Assembly: GCF_900100735.1 (NCBI RefSeq)
Contig: NZ_FNCJ01000005.1
Span: 186,001 to 250,000, forward strand
Direction of reading: 5' to 3'
DNA: 64,000 bases
Source of the DNA: Paraburkholderia phenazinium
GTDB taxonomy: Bacteria > Pseudomonadota > Gammaproteobacteria > Burkholderiales > Burkholderiaceae
A program made the translations under genes and the position numbers. The first letter of the stretch is position 1; each line of letters opens with the position of its first letter. The notes under the pieces are model-generated. The model did no database searches and was not told the origin of the DNA. It saw nothing but the letters and a program-made list of their open reading frames with translations. Below are positions 26,514-36,199 of this stretch, one piece after another.

Positions 26514-29495
26514 TCACCAACTCCAGCGCAAGCCAGCGTTACCCTCGACCACGCTGCGATGTGCGCCGTTCACGTTGGTCGTATAGCCCGCCGCGGCATA
26601 CAGGCTGCCATGCGCGCTGACCCGCGCTGCTATGCCGAGACCGAACTCAGCCGCCGTCGCCGGGACGCTGGTCGGAATGACGGTGCTGCCGGCGAAGGTC
26701 ACTTCGTCCGTACCGTTGAAGTAGCGCCATAGATTGGCGCGCAGGTAAGGCTCCCACACGGTGCCCGCGCCTTCGAACTTCCCTTCCAGTCTCAGCCCGA
26801 GACGGCCGATCAGACCGTTCGCGGAATGAAACGACACGCTCGAGATGCCGTCGTTGAGGTCGTTGATCGAGGTGTGTTGCCAGATCAACTGGGCTTGCGG
26901 TTCGAGGCGCAGATTGGCCGGCAGAGGAATCGGCAGTCCGGCTTCGAATGATCCGGCTTCAGCATAGCCATGTGTGGAGGCGCCGATGTTTTCATACGAC
27001 ATCGGATTGATCGTCAGCGTGCTACCTAGCACGACGGCATCGGTGTACCAGCCGCCAGGGCCGACATGCGTCCAGTAACCCCCGGCACTGTATGCGTTGA
27101 TCGACAGGTGTCCTGCCGAAAGGCCGGGAAAGCCGAGGGCAAAGCCGCTCACGTCGCCTTGCGCGCGGGCAAAACCGAGGAAGAAGCCGTAGTGGTTGCG
27201 ATGGCCGCCCGGCGTCGCATCCGCGTACAGGTCCTGGCCGACTTGCACGCCTCCCATCGTGCCGCTGAATTCAGGATTGACCGCGCCACCGTTGCTCAAC
27301 GTGTCGTGCCCGCCCCATACGCGGGTCCAGGAGGCAGGCAGTGTGCCGCTCTCCGTCAGCAGCGATTGCGCGCCCTGGCGATCGTGGAACGTACCCACCT
27401 GAGAGATGCCGAGTTCGCGTGCGAGTTCAGGTACTTCGGCGTAGACGGGAACCTCCATTCGGTAGAGCGGCGTCGGTGCTGATCCTGCCGGCGGCGGGGC
27501 GGGTAAGGGAGGGGTGCCGGCGGCGGCAATGGGCCCGGCTTGTGCGGGTGCAGGGGTGGGTGTGGGCGTGGGTGTGGGCGTAGGCGTGGGCGTGGGCGCA
27601 GGCGCAGGAACCGCAGCCAGGCTGGAACGCAAATACCAGTTGTCCGCCGTTCCCGCGCTCACTCCACCCTGGAACAGGTAGTAGGTGTACGCCCCGGCCA
27701 CCAGCGGCTTCGGTAGCGTGAATGCGCCTGCCGCCGTCGTCGCGCCGTTGGTTGCCTGCACAACCATGATGCCGTCCGTGAGCGTCGCCGCGCCGCCGCC
27801 GCCGACATTCGTAATGCCGAGCGTCGTTTTACCCGAGCCGACACCCTGCACGATAACCAGCTTGTCGCTTGGCGAGCCGTCGCCATTGAGCACGCTCTGC
27901 AGTAAAAGCTTGCCGTTGAGTCCCACGTAATTGCCGTTCACCACTAGCGCGTCGCTCGTGCTGGTACCGCCGTTGGTGAGGTCGATCGTGCCCGCGTTGT
28001 TGACGGTGACAAGCTGTCCATTCACCGCGGGCGTGATCGCGGGGTCACCCAGGCCACCGGCGAACAGGGTACTGGTCGAATCGAGCGTGAGCGTGCCGGC
28101 TAACGTGCCGCTATTGCCGAGCGTCAGCCCGTTGTTGTCGAGCGTGAGCTGGCTGCCGTTCGTGGCGTTGATGGTCGACCAGTTCGTGAAGCGGCTCAGG
28201 CCGCTCACCTGCGTGTTATTGAAGTTGAGAACACTGGAGACGTTGCCGCCTGCAAGCAGCGGCACGCCGGCGAGATTGGTATCGGTCAGGCCAGTCAGCG
28301 TAGCGGTATCGTGACCGGTGCCGAGCCGGATAAAGCCGGTGATCGTGCCGGCACTCCAGTTGAGCGTGTCGTTGCCGGTGTCGGTCCAGATCGCGCGGCC
28401 GTTGCCGCCCGCAATCGTACCGGTGTTGTTGATCACGATGTCGATCGCGCCGGTGGCGGCAATCACCTCCGTGCTGGCGGACTCGAGCGTCCCGCTATTA
28501 TTGATGGTGGCGCCGGCGCCGGTAATCGATAGCGTGACGTTCTGTGCGGAGACCGTGCCGACGTTGTTGAACGTACCGCCGCCATTCGCGTCGATGCCGT
28601 TGCCCTGCTTGCTGACGATGCTCGCACCGGCTGCATTGTTGAACGTGACGCGGCCTGATATGTAGGCGCCGAGGCTGCCCGAACCGCTGACGGTGATCGA
28701 ACCGGTGTTGGTGACGACACCCGGCGACGTATCGTCCGAGACAATCCCATCCGAACTCACACCTGAGGCGCTGATCGTGCCCGCGTTCGTGATCACGTTG
28801 TTGCCAGGTCCGCTCACCGCGTTGCCGTTTGCAAACATGCCAGGCGAGCCGTTGCCCGTCGTTGTGATTGTGCCGTTGTTGACGAGCGTGTCGTTATTCG
28901 TCTCTGCGGCCATGCCCGCGGACCCGTCGCCGCTAGTCGAGAGCCGGCCGTTGTTAGTGAGCGTGCCACCGCCGGGGCTGGCGAAGTCGTGCATCGCGAC
29001 GGAATCGCTGCCGCTCGTCTGGATGATGCCGTTCGTGTCGTTGAGCATCGTGACCGCGGCCGCGCTGTTGAACATACCTTCCGACTCCACGCCGGTCGTC
29101 ACGATCAGGCCGCGATTGATCAGCACGTTCTGGCCGGCGCCCGTTCCGTGCGCCGAGATGCCGTCGAAGGTGTCGCCCGTGATGTTGATCGTCCCCAGAT
29201 TCGTGACCGTGCTGCGGTCATACACGAGGACTCCATTGTTGCCGTTAATGGCAAGTTCAGCGCCCGACAGCACGTTTACTGAAACGTTGGTGCTGCCCGT
29301 TACCGCAGCGACAGGTGTGGTCGAAGGATTGGGCGCAACCGTGCTGCTGCACGTGACGGTTTGCCCGGTCGCGGGCGCCGCGCTATCGCAGGCGGCGAGC
29401 GCGGGTTGCACTCGCAGGAGAATCAGGACTCCCAAACTAGAAGAAAGCGCTTCGAATAGACAGCTTGATACCAACGGCGAATACGCGCGGCGCAT
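26514..29495 (-). CDS. Autotransporter (type V secretion) with beta-helix passenger
   Basis: This 993-residue protein starts with a signal region (ALSSSLGVLILLRVQPALAACD). The passenger (about 40-620) is built of NNGTI/NAGTI-type repeats that predict a beta-helix. A proline-threonine linker (about 630-660) follows, and the C-terminal barrel (about 725-993) ends in NAGLRWSW, with the terminal aromatic that outer-membrane assembly needs. The passenger may be an adhesin or remain cell-bound; no protease motif was seen. GGAG precedes the ATG at 29495. The DNA behind the linker is a hexamer repeat. Confidence 0.9.
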   Translation of the reverse strand: MRRAYSPLVSSCLFEALSSSLGVLILLRVQPALAACDSAAPATGQTVTCSSTVAPNPSTTPVAAVTGSTNVSVNVLSGAELAINGNNGVLVYDRSTVTNLGTINITGDTFDGISAHGTGAGQNVLINRGLIVTTGVESEGMFNSAAAVTMLNDTNGIIQTSGSDSVAMHDFASPGGGTLTNNGRLSTSGDGSAGMAAETNNDTLVNNGTITTTGNGSPGMFANGNAVSGPGNNVITNAGTISASGVSSDGIVSDDTSPGVVTNTGSITVSGSGSLGAYISGRVTFNNAAGASIVSKQGNGIDANGGGTFNNVGTVSAQNVTLSITGAGATINNSGTLESASTEVIAATGAIDIVINNTGTIAGGNGRAIWTDTGNDTLNWSAGTITGFIRLGTGHDTATLTGLTDTNLAGVPLLAGGNVSSVLNFNNTQVSGLSRFTNWSTINATNGSQLTLDNNGLTLGNSGTLAGTLTLDSTSTLFAGGLGDPAITPAVNGQLVTVNNAGTIDLTNGGTSTSDALVVNGNYVGLNGKLLLQSVLNGDGSPSDKLVIVQGVGSGKTTLGITNVGGGGAATLTDGIMVVQATNGATTAAGAFTLPKPLVAGAYTYYLFQGGVSAGTADNWYLRSSLAAVPAPAPTPTPTPTPTPTPTPAPAQAGPIAAAGTPPLPAPPPAGSAPTPLYRMEVPVYAEVPELARELGISQVGTFHDRQGAQSLLTESGTLPASWTRVWGGHDTLSNGGAVNPEFSGTMGGVQVGQDLYADATPGGHRNHYGFFLGFARAQGDVSGFALGFPGLSAGHLSINAYSAGGYWTHVGPGGWYTDAVVLGSTLTINPMSYENIGASTHGYAEAGSFEAGLPIPLPANLRLEPQAQLIWQHTSINDLNDGISSVSFHSANGLIGRLGLRLEGKFEGAGTVWEPYLRANLWRYFNGTDEVTFAGSTVIPTSVPATAAEFGLGIAARVSAHGSLYAAAGYTTNVNGAHRSVVEGNAGLRWSW
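27556..27597 (-). repeat. Hexanucleotide tandem repeat in the autotransporter linker
   Basis: Seven tandem copies of GTGGGY (one reads GTAGGC) on the plus strand encode an alternating Pro-Thr linker in the autotransporter on the minus strand. Because the unit is six bases, copy-number change would lengthen or shorten the linker without shifting the frame. Confidence 0.8.
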
Positions 29496-29656
29496 AAGTG
29501 TCTCCGTGAAGGGCCGGCCGTGCCGGTGCCCGGGGGTTCGCTTACTTGCAGAGTCGCCTCTAGGGGCGTTGATTCGGAAGGGTGCCGCGGGTAGTGTGAA
29601 TCAGAATAGGCAACGCGTGAAGGGGACGCGATGCAGAAATGCGTAAATGCCTGGCA

Positions 29657-30973
29657 CTATTGCAGCGCCTCGATTCGACGGCGCGAATGTTGCGGATTGA
29701 GCAACACAAAACCGGCTGCACCGACCACCAGCAGCAGCGCGCCGGTGATGGCGAAGCCGATCTCGTAGCCGTGCGCGTCGCCTGCTGCGCCCAGCAGCTT
29801 GCCCATCGCCGCGGGCCCGATCAATCCGGCGGTGGTGGTGATCGAATTGGTGATGGCTAGCAAGGCGCCGCGCTGACCGGTTGGGGCGACTTCTGCCACC
29901 AGCATGGGACCGAACGTGAACGTCTGGATAGCGAGTGCGCTGGCGAGTCCCATCAACGCGACCTTGGCGAACGGCGGTATGCCGAGAAACAGCACGCAGT
30001 ACGCGATACCGCTTGCCACGCAGGCAGCGCTGATCAGCGTGCCGCGTGCGCGCCTTGTAGGTACGCCGCGCTTGAGCAGACGATGCGAGTAGACCACCAG
30101 CGCGATCCCAACCGGAATCTGCGTCGCCACCTGTGCCGCGAACAGCCAGCCGGCCTGGGTAGGGGCAAAGCCGAGACCCAGCCGGAAATAGGCCGGCACC
30201 CAGGTGAAGCCAATCGCGATCACCGCGTAGGCGACGAAGGATTGCAGCATCACGCCGATCACCGTGCGCTCGGAGAGCAGGGTCCGGTAACGCACCCGCG
30301 GCTGCGGGTTCACCACTGATGCTCCGGTGCTCTGCGTGCTGCGCCGCTGCTTGCCGGCTTTGCCGATGCACAGCCACAGCACGGTCCACGCGGTGCCTAC
30401 CAGCCCGAGCGTCAGGAACGTCGCGTGCCAGTGCCAGCGTTGCGAAATATACGTGAGCAGCGGGCCTGCAATGATCACCCCGGCCGTTGCACCTTGTTGA
30501 ACAATCATGGTGGGCAGGTTGCGCTCGCGATCGTCGAACCATGTGTAGACCACATGCAGCGCCAGCGGCGACGCCGGCCCTTCGCCCGCGCCCAGCAGAA
30601 TGCGGCAAAGCAGCAGGACTGCGAAACTACTTGGCCAGGCGAGCGGAAGCTGGGCGCAGGCCCACGTGAGCGCCAGCGCAGCCAGTAGCCATTTCATGCT
30701 GACGCGATCGGCGATCAGGCCGATCACGATGCCGGAAATCGAAAACAGGATAAAGAATGAACTGCCGACGAGCCCGAACTGCTCGTGCGACAGCTGCATA
30801 TCGTGCATCATCGGAATCGCCACCAGACCGAGCACGGCCTTGTCGGCGAAGTTGATCAACATGAACAGGAATAGCGCGGCGACGATCACCCAGCGGCGTG
30901 CCCTTGCGCGCTCGCCGGGTACAGCGGGGGCCGCCGGAATGGTCGCGAGGGCGGAACTTTCTGCTTCAAGCAT
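29657..30973 (-). CDS. MFS transporter, anion:cation symporter type
   Basis: This 438-residue permease has twelve predicted membrane segments, with INFADKAVLGLVAIPMMHDM in segment one and the loop motif GLIADRVSMKWLL after segment two. The layout and the GEGPASPLALHVVYTWFDDRERN stretch match the family that carries organic anions such as aromatic acids or hexuronates. It is divergent from a LysR-type regulator, which probably controls it. Substrate unknown. Confidence 0.87.
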   Translation of the reverse strand: MLEAESSALATIPAAPAVPGERARARRWVIVAALFLFMLINFADKAVLGLVAIPMMHDMQLSHEQFGLVGSSFFILFSISGIVIGLIADRVSMKWLLAALALTWACAQLPLAWPSSFAVLLLCRILLGAGEGPASPLALHVVYTWFDDRERNLPTMIVQQGATAGVIIAGPLLTYISQRWHWHATFLTLGLVGTAWTVLWLCIGKAGKQRRSTQSTGASVVNPQPRVRYRTLLSERTVIGVMLQSFVAYAVIAIGFTWVPAYFRLGLGFAPTQAGWLFAAQVATQIPVGIALVVYSHRLLKRGVPTRRARGTLISAACVASGIAYCVLFLGIPPFAKVALMGLASALAIQTFTFGPMLVAEVAPTGQRGALLAITNSITTTAGLIGPAAMGKLLGAAGDAHGYEIGFAITGALLLVVGAAGFVLLNPQHSRRRIEALQ

Positions 30974-31218
30974 TCAATACTCCTGAGGGTACCCGGACTG
31001 ACCGACCCGTATGCATGCGGGGTGCGGTGAGATGGACATACCCTGTCTCCGATCCGACAACATGGTTGCGGATGATGTTCTGTGCGACCGTTGCTGTGTT
31101 GTGACGGTCTTGTTGCCGTCCGGATGACGAGTTGAGCGGCACCGGCGGAGTGTCGCCCATTTGAGGTGGTATAAGAGAATTATTCAAGTGCAATCTGGTT
31201 ATCGGAACCTTGCAAAAC
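30974..31218. promoter_or_regulatory. Divergent control region MFS/LysR
   Basis: This 245-base region separates the permease and LysR genes. It contains ATAA-GAGAA-TTAT at 31171-31183, a short dyad of the type bound by LysR proteins. The assignment rests on position and dyad shape only. Confidence 0.35.
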
Positions 31219-32184
31219 ATGCATGAGATCAACTCCCGCCGGCTGACCCACCTGATCGCCCTCGCCGAGGAAGGCAGCTTCGCGCGCGCCGCGGAGCGCG
31301 TGCATCTGAGCCAGCCCGCGCTGAGCCGCAGCATTCAGGCGCTGGAGGATGAGCTCGGCATGAAGCTGTTCGACCGGGCCGCGCGGGGTGTCGCGATGAC
31401 CGCAGCCGGCCGCTTGCTGGTCGAGCGTGCGCGCCGCGTGCTGTTCGAGACGCGCTGCCTGTTCCGCGATGTCGAGCTGCTCAAGGCGCACGAGCTGGGC
31501 GAGGTGCGCATCGGTCTCGGTCCCTACACTGCCGTCGTGCTGCTGCCCGATCTGCTGGTCGAATTTTCGCGGCGCTTTCCCAAGATCAAGGTTTCGATTG
31601 AACTGGGCGAAGGCGATGCGCTGATTGGCAAGCTCCGCGCCGAGCAGGTCGACTTTCTGGTGACGGACCGCCGGGTGCCGCCGGTCACACCGGATGTCGC
31701 GATGCAACGCTTGCCGCGCCACGACGGCGGGTGGTTCGCCCGCCCGGGGCATCCGCTGCTGGCACGCGGGCCTGTTCCGCTTGCCGCCTTGCGCGAGTTT
31801 CCGCTGGTCTCGGTGACCTTGCCCGCGTTCATGAAAGATGCGGTGCATCGCCTGCTGAAATACCGGGCGCACGAGCAAATCCCCGTGCAGGTGGAATGCA
31901 ACGATGTCGCTGTTCTCAAGGAGGTCGTGGCCCAGACGGACGCGGTATTGTTCGCCACCGGGTCGTCGGTGCGGCGCGATCTTGAAACGCGGCGGCTCGC
32001 GCCGATTGTGCTTACCAATCCGCCGCGCCTGAGCCTCGAATTCGCGCTGGTCTATCTGGCCGAGCGCACCCCGTCGCCCGCGGCTAGCTCAGCGCTGGCA
32101 TTGGCCGAGCAGATCATGAGCGAGGCCAATCACGCCGCCCAGGAACTGCTGGAGCAGGACGCGCCGACCCAGGATCTACCCTGA
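31219..32184 (+). CDS. LysR-family transcriptional regulator
   Basis: This 321-residue protein has the LysR winged helix-turn-helix (HLIALAEEGSFARAAERVHLSQPALSRSIQALEDELGMKLFDR) and a periplasmic-binding-like effector domain from about residue 90. The ATG at 31219 gives the usual N-terminus; a TTG three codons earlier is possible. It is divergent from an MFS permease and is likely its regulator. Effector unknown. Confidence 0.9.
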   Translation: MHEINSRRLTHLIALAEEGSFARAAERVHLSQPALSRSIQALEDELGMKLFDRAARGVAMTAAGRLLVERARRVLFETRCLFRDVELLKAHELGEVRIGLGPYTAVVLLPDLLVEFSRRFPKIKVSIELGEGDALIGKLRAEQVDFLVTDRRVPPVTPDVAMQRLPRHDGGWFARPGHPLLARGPVPLAALREFPLVSVTLPAFMKDAVHRLLKYRAHEQIPVQVECNDVAVLKEVVAQTDAVLFATGSSVRRDLETRRLAPIVLTNPPRLSLEFALVYLAERTPSPAASSALALAEQIMSEANHAAQELLEQDAPTQDLP

Positions 32185-32220
32185 GTGCGGTTGACAAAGC
32201 CCGGCCGATCCACCACGATT

Positions 32221-32239
32221 CGGAATCCGGATTCCGTTT
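32221..32239 (+). promoter_or_regulatory. Predicted TetR operator, site 1
   Basis: CGGAATCCGGATTCCGTTT at 32221-32239 contains a perfect 16-base palindrome (32221-32236). It agrees at 15 of 19 positions with a second site at 33028-33046. It lies upstream of the TetR gene, and TTGACA stands at 32191-32196. Self-repression by the TetR protein is inferred. Confidence 0.65.
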
Positions 32240-32329
32240 TTTCGGGGCCGGCCGGTTTTGCCTGTGCGCTGCTGGCGCGGCAGACCGGGGATCACGCCTC
32301 CTCTGCCTTGAGACGAAGTTGAAAGCCGC

Positions 32330-33010
32330 ATGACAAGCACGCCAGCGCGCAAGCGCGAATCTTCCTCTGCCATCGCGGCGCCGCGTCAGACCCGCAGCCA
32401 GCTCGGCCTCACCAGGATGTTGCAAGCGGGCCGCGAGCTGATCGAGGCAAGCGGCAATCTCGACGACCTGTCCATCAACGATATTGTCGAGCGCGCGGAT
32501 ACCTCGATCGGTGCGTTCTACCGCCGCTTCGACAACAAGGACGCGTTCTTCGAGGTGGTGCAGGACCAGGTCATGGCTGAAGGTCTCGATTACGTGCACG
32601 ACATGCTGGAGCGCGATCCGGTATGGCGTTCCAGTGACGCCGGTGCACTCGCCGATGCACTAGTGGCGTTCTACGTCCTGGTGTTCCGGCGCAACCGCGG
32701 CCTGTACCACGCCTCCCTGCTGCGCTCGTCTCAGCTCAAGCCGAGTTGGGATGCTGCCAAGGAAGCCAATCGCGAGGCGCTGGCCTTGCTGGTGCCGCGC
32801 CTCGTCGAGGCGCTGCTCGCGGTTCGCGGTGCGCCGCCTGCCGAAGCGGCGGCGCTCGAGTTCGAAGTGCGTGCCTCTGTGCAGATGATCAACGGCCTGC
32901 TGGTGAACAGCATCCTGAACGATCCGGGGCCGCTGTCGCTCTCCAGCCGTCGCCTGCGTCCATGGCTGCAGGCGGCGTTTCGCCGTTGCCTCGGTTTATC
33001 GAACGGCTGA
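32330..33010 (+). CDS. TetR-family transcriptional regulator
   Basis: This 226-residue protein has an N-terminal extension of about 25 residues, then the TetR helix-turn-helix (LDDLSINDIVERADTSIGAFYRRFDNKDAFFEVV) and an all-helical ligand domain. Two matching operator-like sites flank the gene: one upstream of it, one just before the next genes, including fadD. This suggests that it controls itself and a fatty-acid activation unit, probably with an acyl-CoA effector. That ligand is inferred from the neighbour, not seen. Confidence 0.88.
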   Translation: MTSTPARKRESSSAIAAPRQTRSQLGLTRMLQAGRELIEASGNLDDLSINDIVERADTSIGAFYRRFDNKDAFFEVVQDQVMAEGLDYVHDMLERDPVWRSSDAGALADALVAFYVLVFRRNRGLYHASLLRSSQLKPSWDAAKEANREALALLVPRLVEALLAVRGAPPAEAAALEFEVRASVQMINGLLVNSILNDPGPLSLSSRRLRPWLQAAFRRCLGLSNG

Positions 33011-33027
33011 TTTTTTTAACCATAAAA

Positions 33028-33046
33028 CGGAACAAGAATTCCGTTT
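33028..33046 (+). promoter_or_regulatory. Predicted TetR operator, site 2
   Basis: CGGAACAAGAATTCCGTTT is embedded in the dyad AAACGGAA (33025-33032) / TTCCGTTT (33039-33046) across six bases. It agrees with site 1 at 15 of 19 positions. It lies 18 bases after the TetR stop, ahead of the frameshifted gene and fadD. Confidence 0.65.
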
Positions 33047-33097
33047 CCGATTGCAAGGAGCAGACTGAACTGCTTGCCTCCGTCAAGGAGACACTGT

Positions 33098-33432
33098 ATG
33101 AGCCGTTGTTGTCCGGAGATGATTCGCAATCCTGCCTTTGATGTGCCGCACGTCGGCGATCCGCTCGACGTCGCCTTCGACGCTGGTGTCAACCTGGCCT
33201 TCGCGATTGCCGCGCCGACGGTACCGCCCGGCTCACCGAGCATTCCCGTCGCATGGCGCAGCGTATCTACCGGGTGGCCGAGCGGGTGTATTGCGCGGTG
33301 GGCTGCGCGATGTATGCCGGTATCGCGAGCGAAAAAATTGCGCTGGAGCATGGCACACCTGAACAATTGCGCGCATTCTTCGATAGCTTCGAGCGCCCGG
33401 CGCAGCGCATGCCGGCGCTCGCAAGCCGCTAG
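33098..33432 (+). pseudogene. Small conserved gene broken by a frameshift
   Basis: A good ribosome site (AGGAG, seven bases from ATG at 33098) opens a frame reading MSRCCPEMIRNPAFDVPHVG and on to AIAAPTVP. Near 33224-33232 the coding signal moves to another frame reading RLTEHSRRMAQRIYRVAERV, then CAVGCAMYAG and so on to a TAG at 33430. Adding one base near 33227 would join the two into a protein of about 111 residues. I do not recognise the family. It may be a pseudogene, a sequencing error, or a programmed shift. It lies between the TetR gene and fadD. Confidence 0.55.
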
Positions 33433-33477
33433 AGTTTGCGCGAATCCGCATAACCTGCACTAGGAGGAATGGAGGAA

Positions 33478-35223
33478 ATGGAAAAGGTCTGGCTGAAATC
33501 GTATCCACCCGGCATGCCGGCGGAGATCGACATGACACCCTACGGTTCCATCGGCGATCTGCTGGAACGCAGTTTTCGCGAGTACGCCACAAGGTGTGCC
33601 TATGTTTGCATGGGACGCGAGCTGACCTACGCTGCGCTCGACGAACAATCGCGCCACCTTGCCGCCTGGTTTCAGGCGCAGGGGCTCAAGCGCGGTGCGC
33701 GGATCGCCGTGATGTTGCCGAACCTGCTGCAGTACCCGGTCGCGATGACGGCGATTCTGCGCGCCGGCTACGTCGTCGTGAACGTGAATCCGTTGTATAC
33801 GCCGCGTGAGCTTGAGCATCAGTTGACCGATAGCGGCGCCGAGGCGATTGTCGTGCTCGACACTTTCGCCGCCACCTTGCAGGCCGTGCAGGCACGCACG
33901 GCGGTGCGGCATGTGGTGGTGACTTCCGTCGCCGAGATGATGGGGACGCCACTCACGTTCGCTACGCAGGCCGGCGTCGAGCATGACGATTCGCCAGCGA
34001 GCCCGCAAGCACAACCGCTTTCGCACGTAAGCTCGCACTCACATGCGCAGCCGAACACGCGCGTGAGCCTGAGCGACGCGCTCGCCCAGGGCGCCGAGTC
34101 GGGATTCGCTCGTGTACAGGTCAGCGCTGACGAAGTCGCGGCGCTGCAGTACACCGGCGGCACGACCGGCGTATCGAAGGGCGCGACGCTATTGCATCGC
34201 AACCTGATCGCCAACGTCCTGCAATCCGAGTTGTGGCGTGAGCCGGCGTATCGGGGCCGCACTGACATCGGCCAGTTCATCGTCGTGGTCGCGTTGCCGC
34301 TCTATCACATCTTCGGACTGACGGTCTGCGCGTTGCTGGCGATGCGCTGCGGCGGCATGGGAATCCTGATCCCCAATCCGCGCGACATCCCCGGCATGAT
34401 CGAGACGCTGCGGGGCTATGCGATCAATTCGTTTCCGGGCGTCAACACCATGTACAACGCCCTGCTGAACGATCCCGCCTTCGCCACACTCGATTTCTCG
34501 AAGCTGGTGCAGTCCACGGGTGGCGGCATGGCGGTGCAGCAAGCGGTTGCGCAACGCTGGCAGGCGCTGACCGGGGTGCCGATTGCCGAGGGCTACGGCC
34601 TCTCGGAAACCGCGCCGTGCGCATGCATCAACCTGCCGACGGCCATCGGATTCACCGGCACGGTCGGCTTGCCGTTGCCGTCGACCGAGGTGTCGATTCG
34701 CGACGATGAGGGCAACGAGGTCCCCCTCGGCCAACCGGGCGAAATCTGCATTCGCGGACCGCAGGTGATGGCCGGTTACTGGAACCGGCCCGAGGAAACC
34801 GCGCGCGCCATGAGCGCAGACGGCTTCTTCAAATCGGGTGATATCGGCGTGATGGACGCGGCCGGTTTTGTGAAAATCGTCGATCGCAAGAAGGACATGA
34901 TTCTGGTGTCGGGCTTTAACGTCTACCCGAACGAGATCGAGGACGTGGTGGCGAAGCATCCGGGCGTATTCGAAGTGGTCGCGTTGGGCGTGCCGGACGA
35001 GCAGGCAGGGGAGGCGGTCAAGCTGTTTGTCGTGAAGCGCGATCCGGCGCTCACGGAAGCGGACATTTTCGCTTTCTGCAAGGAACAGCTCACCGGCTAT
35101 AAGCGGCCTAAAATCATCGAGTTCCGCAGCGAGTTGCCCAAGACCAACGTCGGCAAGATATTGCGGCGTGCCTTGCGCGACGAGGCACAGGCGCAAGCAC
35201 ACACACAGGCTACGCAGGTGTGA
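33478..35223 (+). CDS. fadD: Long-chain fatty-acid CoA ligase FadD
   Basis: FadD activates fatty acids with ATP and CoA at the inner face of the membrane. The 581-residue protein starts [18 protein letters not shown], which lines up with the known E. coli FadD N-terminus, so ATG 33478 is preferred over 33469. It carries the ATP motif [12 protein letters not shown] near 224 and the FACS region [20 protein letters not shown] near 450. A His/Ser/Pro/Gln-rich stretch of about 27 residues near 175-200 looks like an inserted loop. The gene follows TetR operator site 2 and is likely TetR-controlled. Confidence 0.9.
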   Translation: MEKVWLKSYPPGMPAEIDMTPYGSIGDLLERSFREYATRCAYVCMGRELTYAALDEQSRHLAAWFQAQGLKRGARIAVMLPNLLQYPVAMTAILRAGYVVVNVNPLYTPRELEHQLTDSGAEAIVVLDTFAATLQAVQARTAVRHVVVTSVAEMMGTPLTFATQAGVEHDDSPASPQAQPLSHVSSHSHAQPNTRVSLSDALAQGAESGFARVQVSADEVAALQYTGGTTGVSKGATLLHRNLIANVLQSELWREPAYRGRTDIGQFIVVVALPLYHIFGLTVCALLAMRCGGMGILIPNPRDIPGMIETLRGYAINSFPGVNTMYNALLNDPAFATLDFSKLVQSTGGGMAVQQAVAQRWQALTGVPIAEGYGLSETAPCACINLPTAIGFTGTVGLPLPSTEVSIRDDEGNEVPLGQPGEICIRGPQVMAGYWNRPEETARAMSADGFFKSGDIGVMDAAGFVKIVDRKKDMILVSGFNVYPNEIEDVVAKHPGVFEVVALGVPDEQAGEAVKLFVVKRDPALTEADIFAFCKEQLTGYKRPKIIEFRSELPKTNVGKILRRALRDEAQAQAHTQATQV

Positions 35224-35329
35224 TTGCCGAAGAGCCGGGCAGAGGCGCACGAGCCGGCCCGGCTCTCAGCAATATTGCGCGATTCCGGGTACATTTACGT
35301 CCTCGACATCAAGCAATAGGGAGTACGCG

Positions 35330-35716
35330 ATGCGCCTTCTTCACACCATGCTCCGGGTTGGCAACCTGGACCGTTCCATCAAGTTCTACACCGAATTGCT
35401 CGGCATGAAATTGCTGCGCCGCGATGACTATCCGGACGGCAAGTTTACGCTGGCCTTCGTCGGCTATACCGACGAGCGCGACGGCACCGTGCTCGAACTG
35501 ACCCACAACTGGGACACCGAGTCGTATGACCTCGGCAGCGGTTTCGGTCACCTCGCGGTCGAAGTCGAAGACGCTTATGCAGCCTGCGACAAGATCAAGG
35601 CGCAAGGCGGCACCGTTGTGCGCGAAGCCGGCCCGATGAAACACGGCACCACCGTGATCGCTTTCGTCACCGATCCGGACGGCTACAAGATCGAGTTCAT
35701 TCAGAAGAAAAAATAA
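35330..35716 (+). CDS. gloA: Lactoylglutathione lyase (glyoxalase I)
   Basis: GloA isomerises the hemithioacetal of methylglyoxal and glutathione to S-lactoylglutathione. The 128-residue protein has metal-ligand positions in [13 protein letters not shown] (His5), VLELTHNW (Glu), FGHLAVEV (His) and YKIEFIQ (Glu). Length matches bacterial Ni-type GloA. The ATG at 35330 is preceded by GGGAG. It follows fadD by about 106 bases and precedes a SnoaL-like gene. Confidence 0.93.
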   Translation: MRLLHTMLRVGNLDRSIKFYTELLGMKLLRRDDYPDGKFTLAFVGYTDERDGTVLELTHNWDTESYDLGSGFGHLAVEVEDAYAACDKIKAQGGTVVREAGPMKHGTTVIAFVTDPDGYKIEFIQKKK

Positions 35717-35776
35717 GCTTCGCGCGAGCGGCGCGCCGCGTTCTGCGCAGGCCGGCGGCAACCACGGACAGCAACG

Positions 35777-36175
35777 ATGAGCGAAGCGAATCCCTACTTT
35801 GACGAGATCCAGACGGTCAACGCCGAGGTTCAGGCGTGGTACACCGGTGCACCGCAAGCGGGTGCGCTGGACCGGCTGATGGCGCACTTCTCTGCGCAGT
35901 TTTCGATGATCCTGCCGAACGGCGCGACGCTGGACTGGCCGGCGCTGCGCGAGATTTTCGCGCAGCACGGCGGGCAGCGGCCGAACTTCGAAATCCAGAT
36001 TACGGACAGCGCGATCATCGTCCAATACCCGGGCGGGGCGGTGGTGCGGTACAACGAAAGACAGTCCGACGGCGAGCACAGCCGCAACCTGCGGCGCTCG
36101 ACAGCGGTGCTGGAAATGGACGCGCACGGCACGGTGCGGTGGCTGCATCTGCAGGAAACGTTCTGCGCGGAATGA
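35777..36175 (+). CDS. SnoaL/NTF2-like small protein (hypothetical)
   Basis: This 132-residue protein has an alpha-beta cone pattern (EVQAWYTGAPQAGALDRLMAHFSAQFSMILPNG, then LREIFAQHGGQRPNFEIQI and ending VRWLHLQETF) like SnoaL or DUF4440 proteins. I cannot assign a reaction. It is on the same strand as gloA, 60 bases after it, and convergent with the YgjP gene. Confidence 0.7.
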   Translation: MSEANPYFDEIQTVNAEVQAWYTGAPQAGALDRLMAHFSAQFSMILPNGATLDWPALREIFAQHGGQRPNFEIQITDSAIIVQYPGGAVVRYNERQSDGEHSRNLRRSTAVLEMDAHGTVRWLHLQETFCAE

Positions 36176-36199
36176 ACGCTTCGCTGCAGCACTTCGACT

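Noticed and set aside
27556..27597. Possible CRISPR or minisatellite
   Set aside because: Units are six bases without spacers and lie inside a coding linker.
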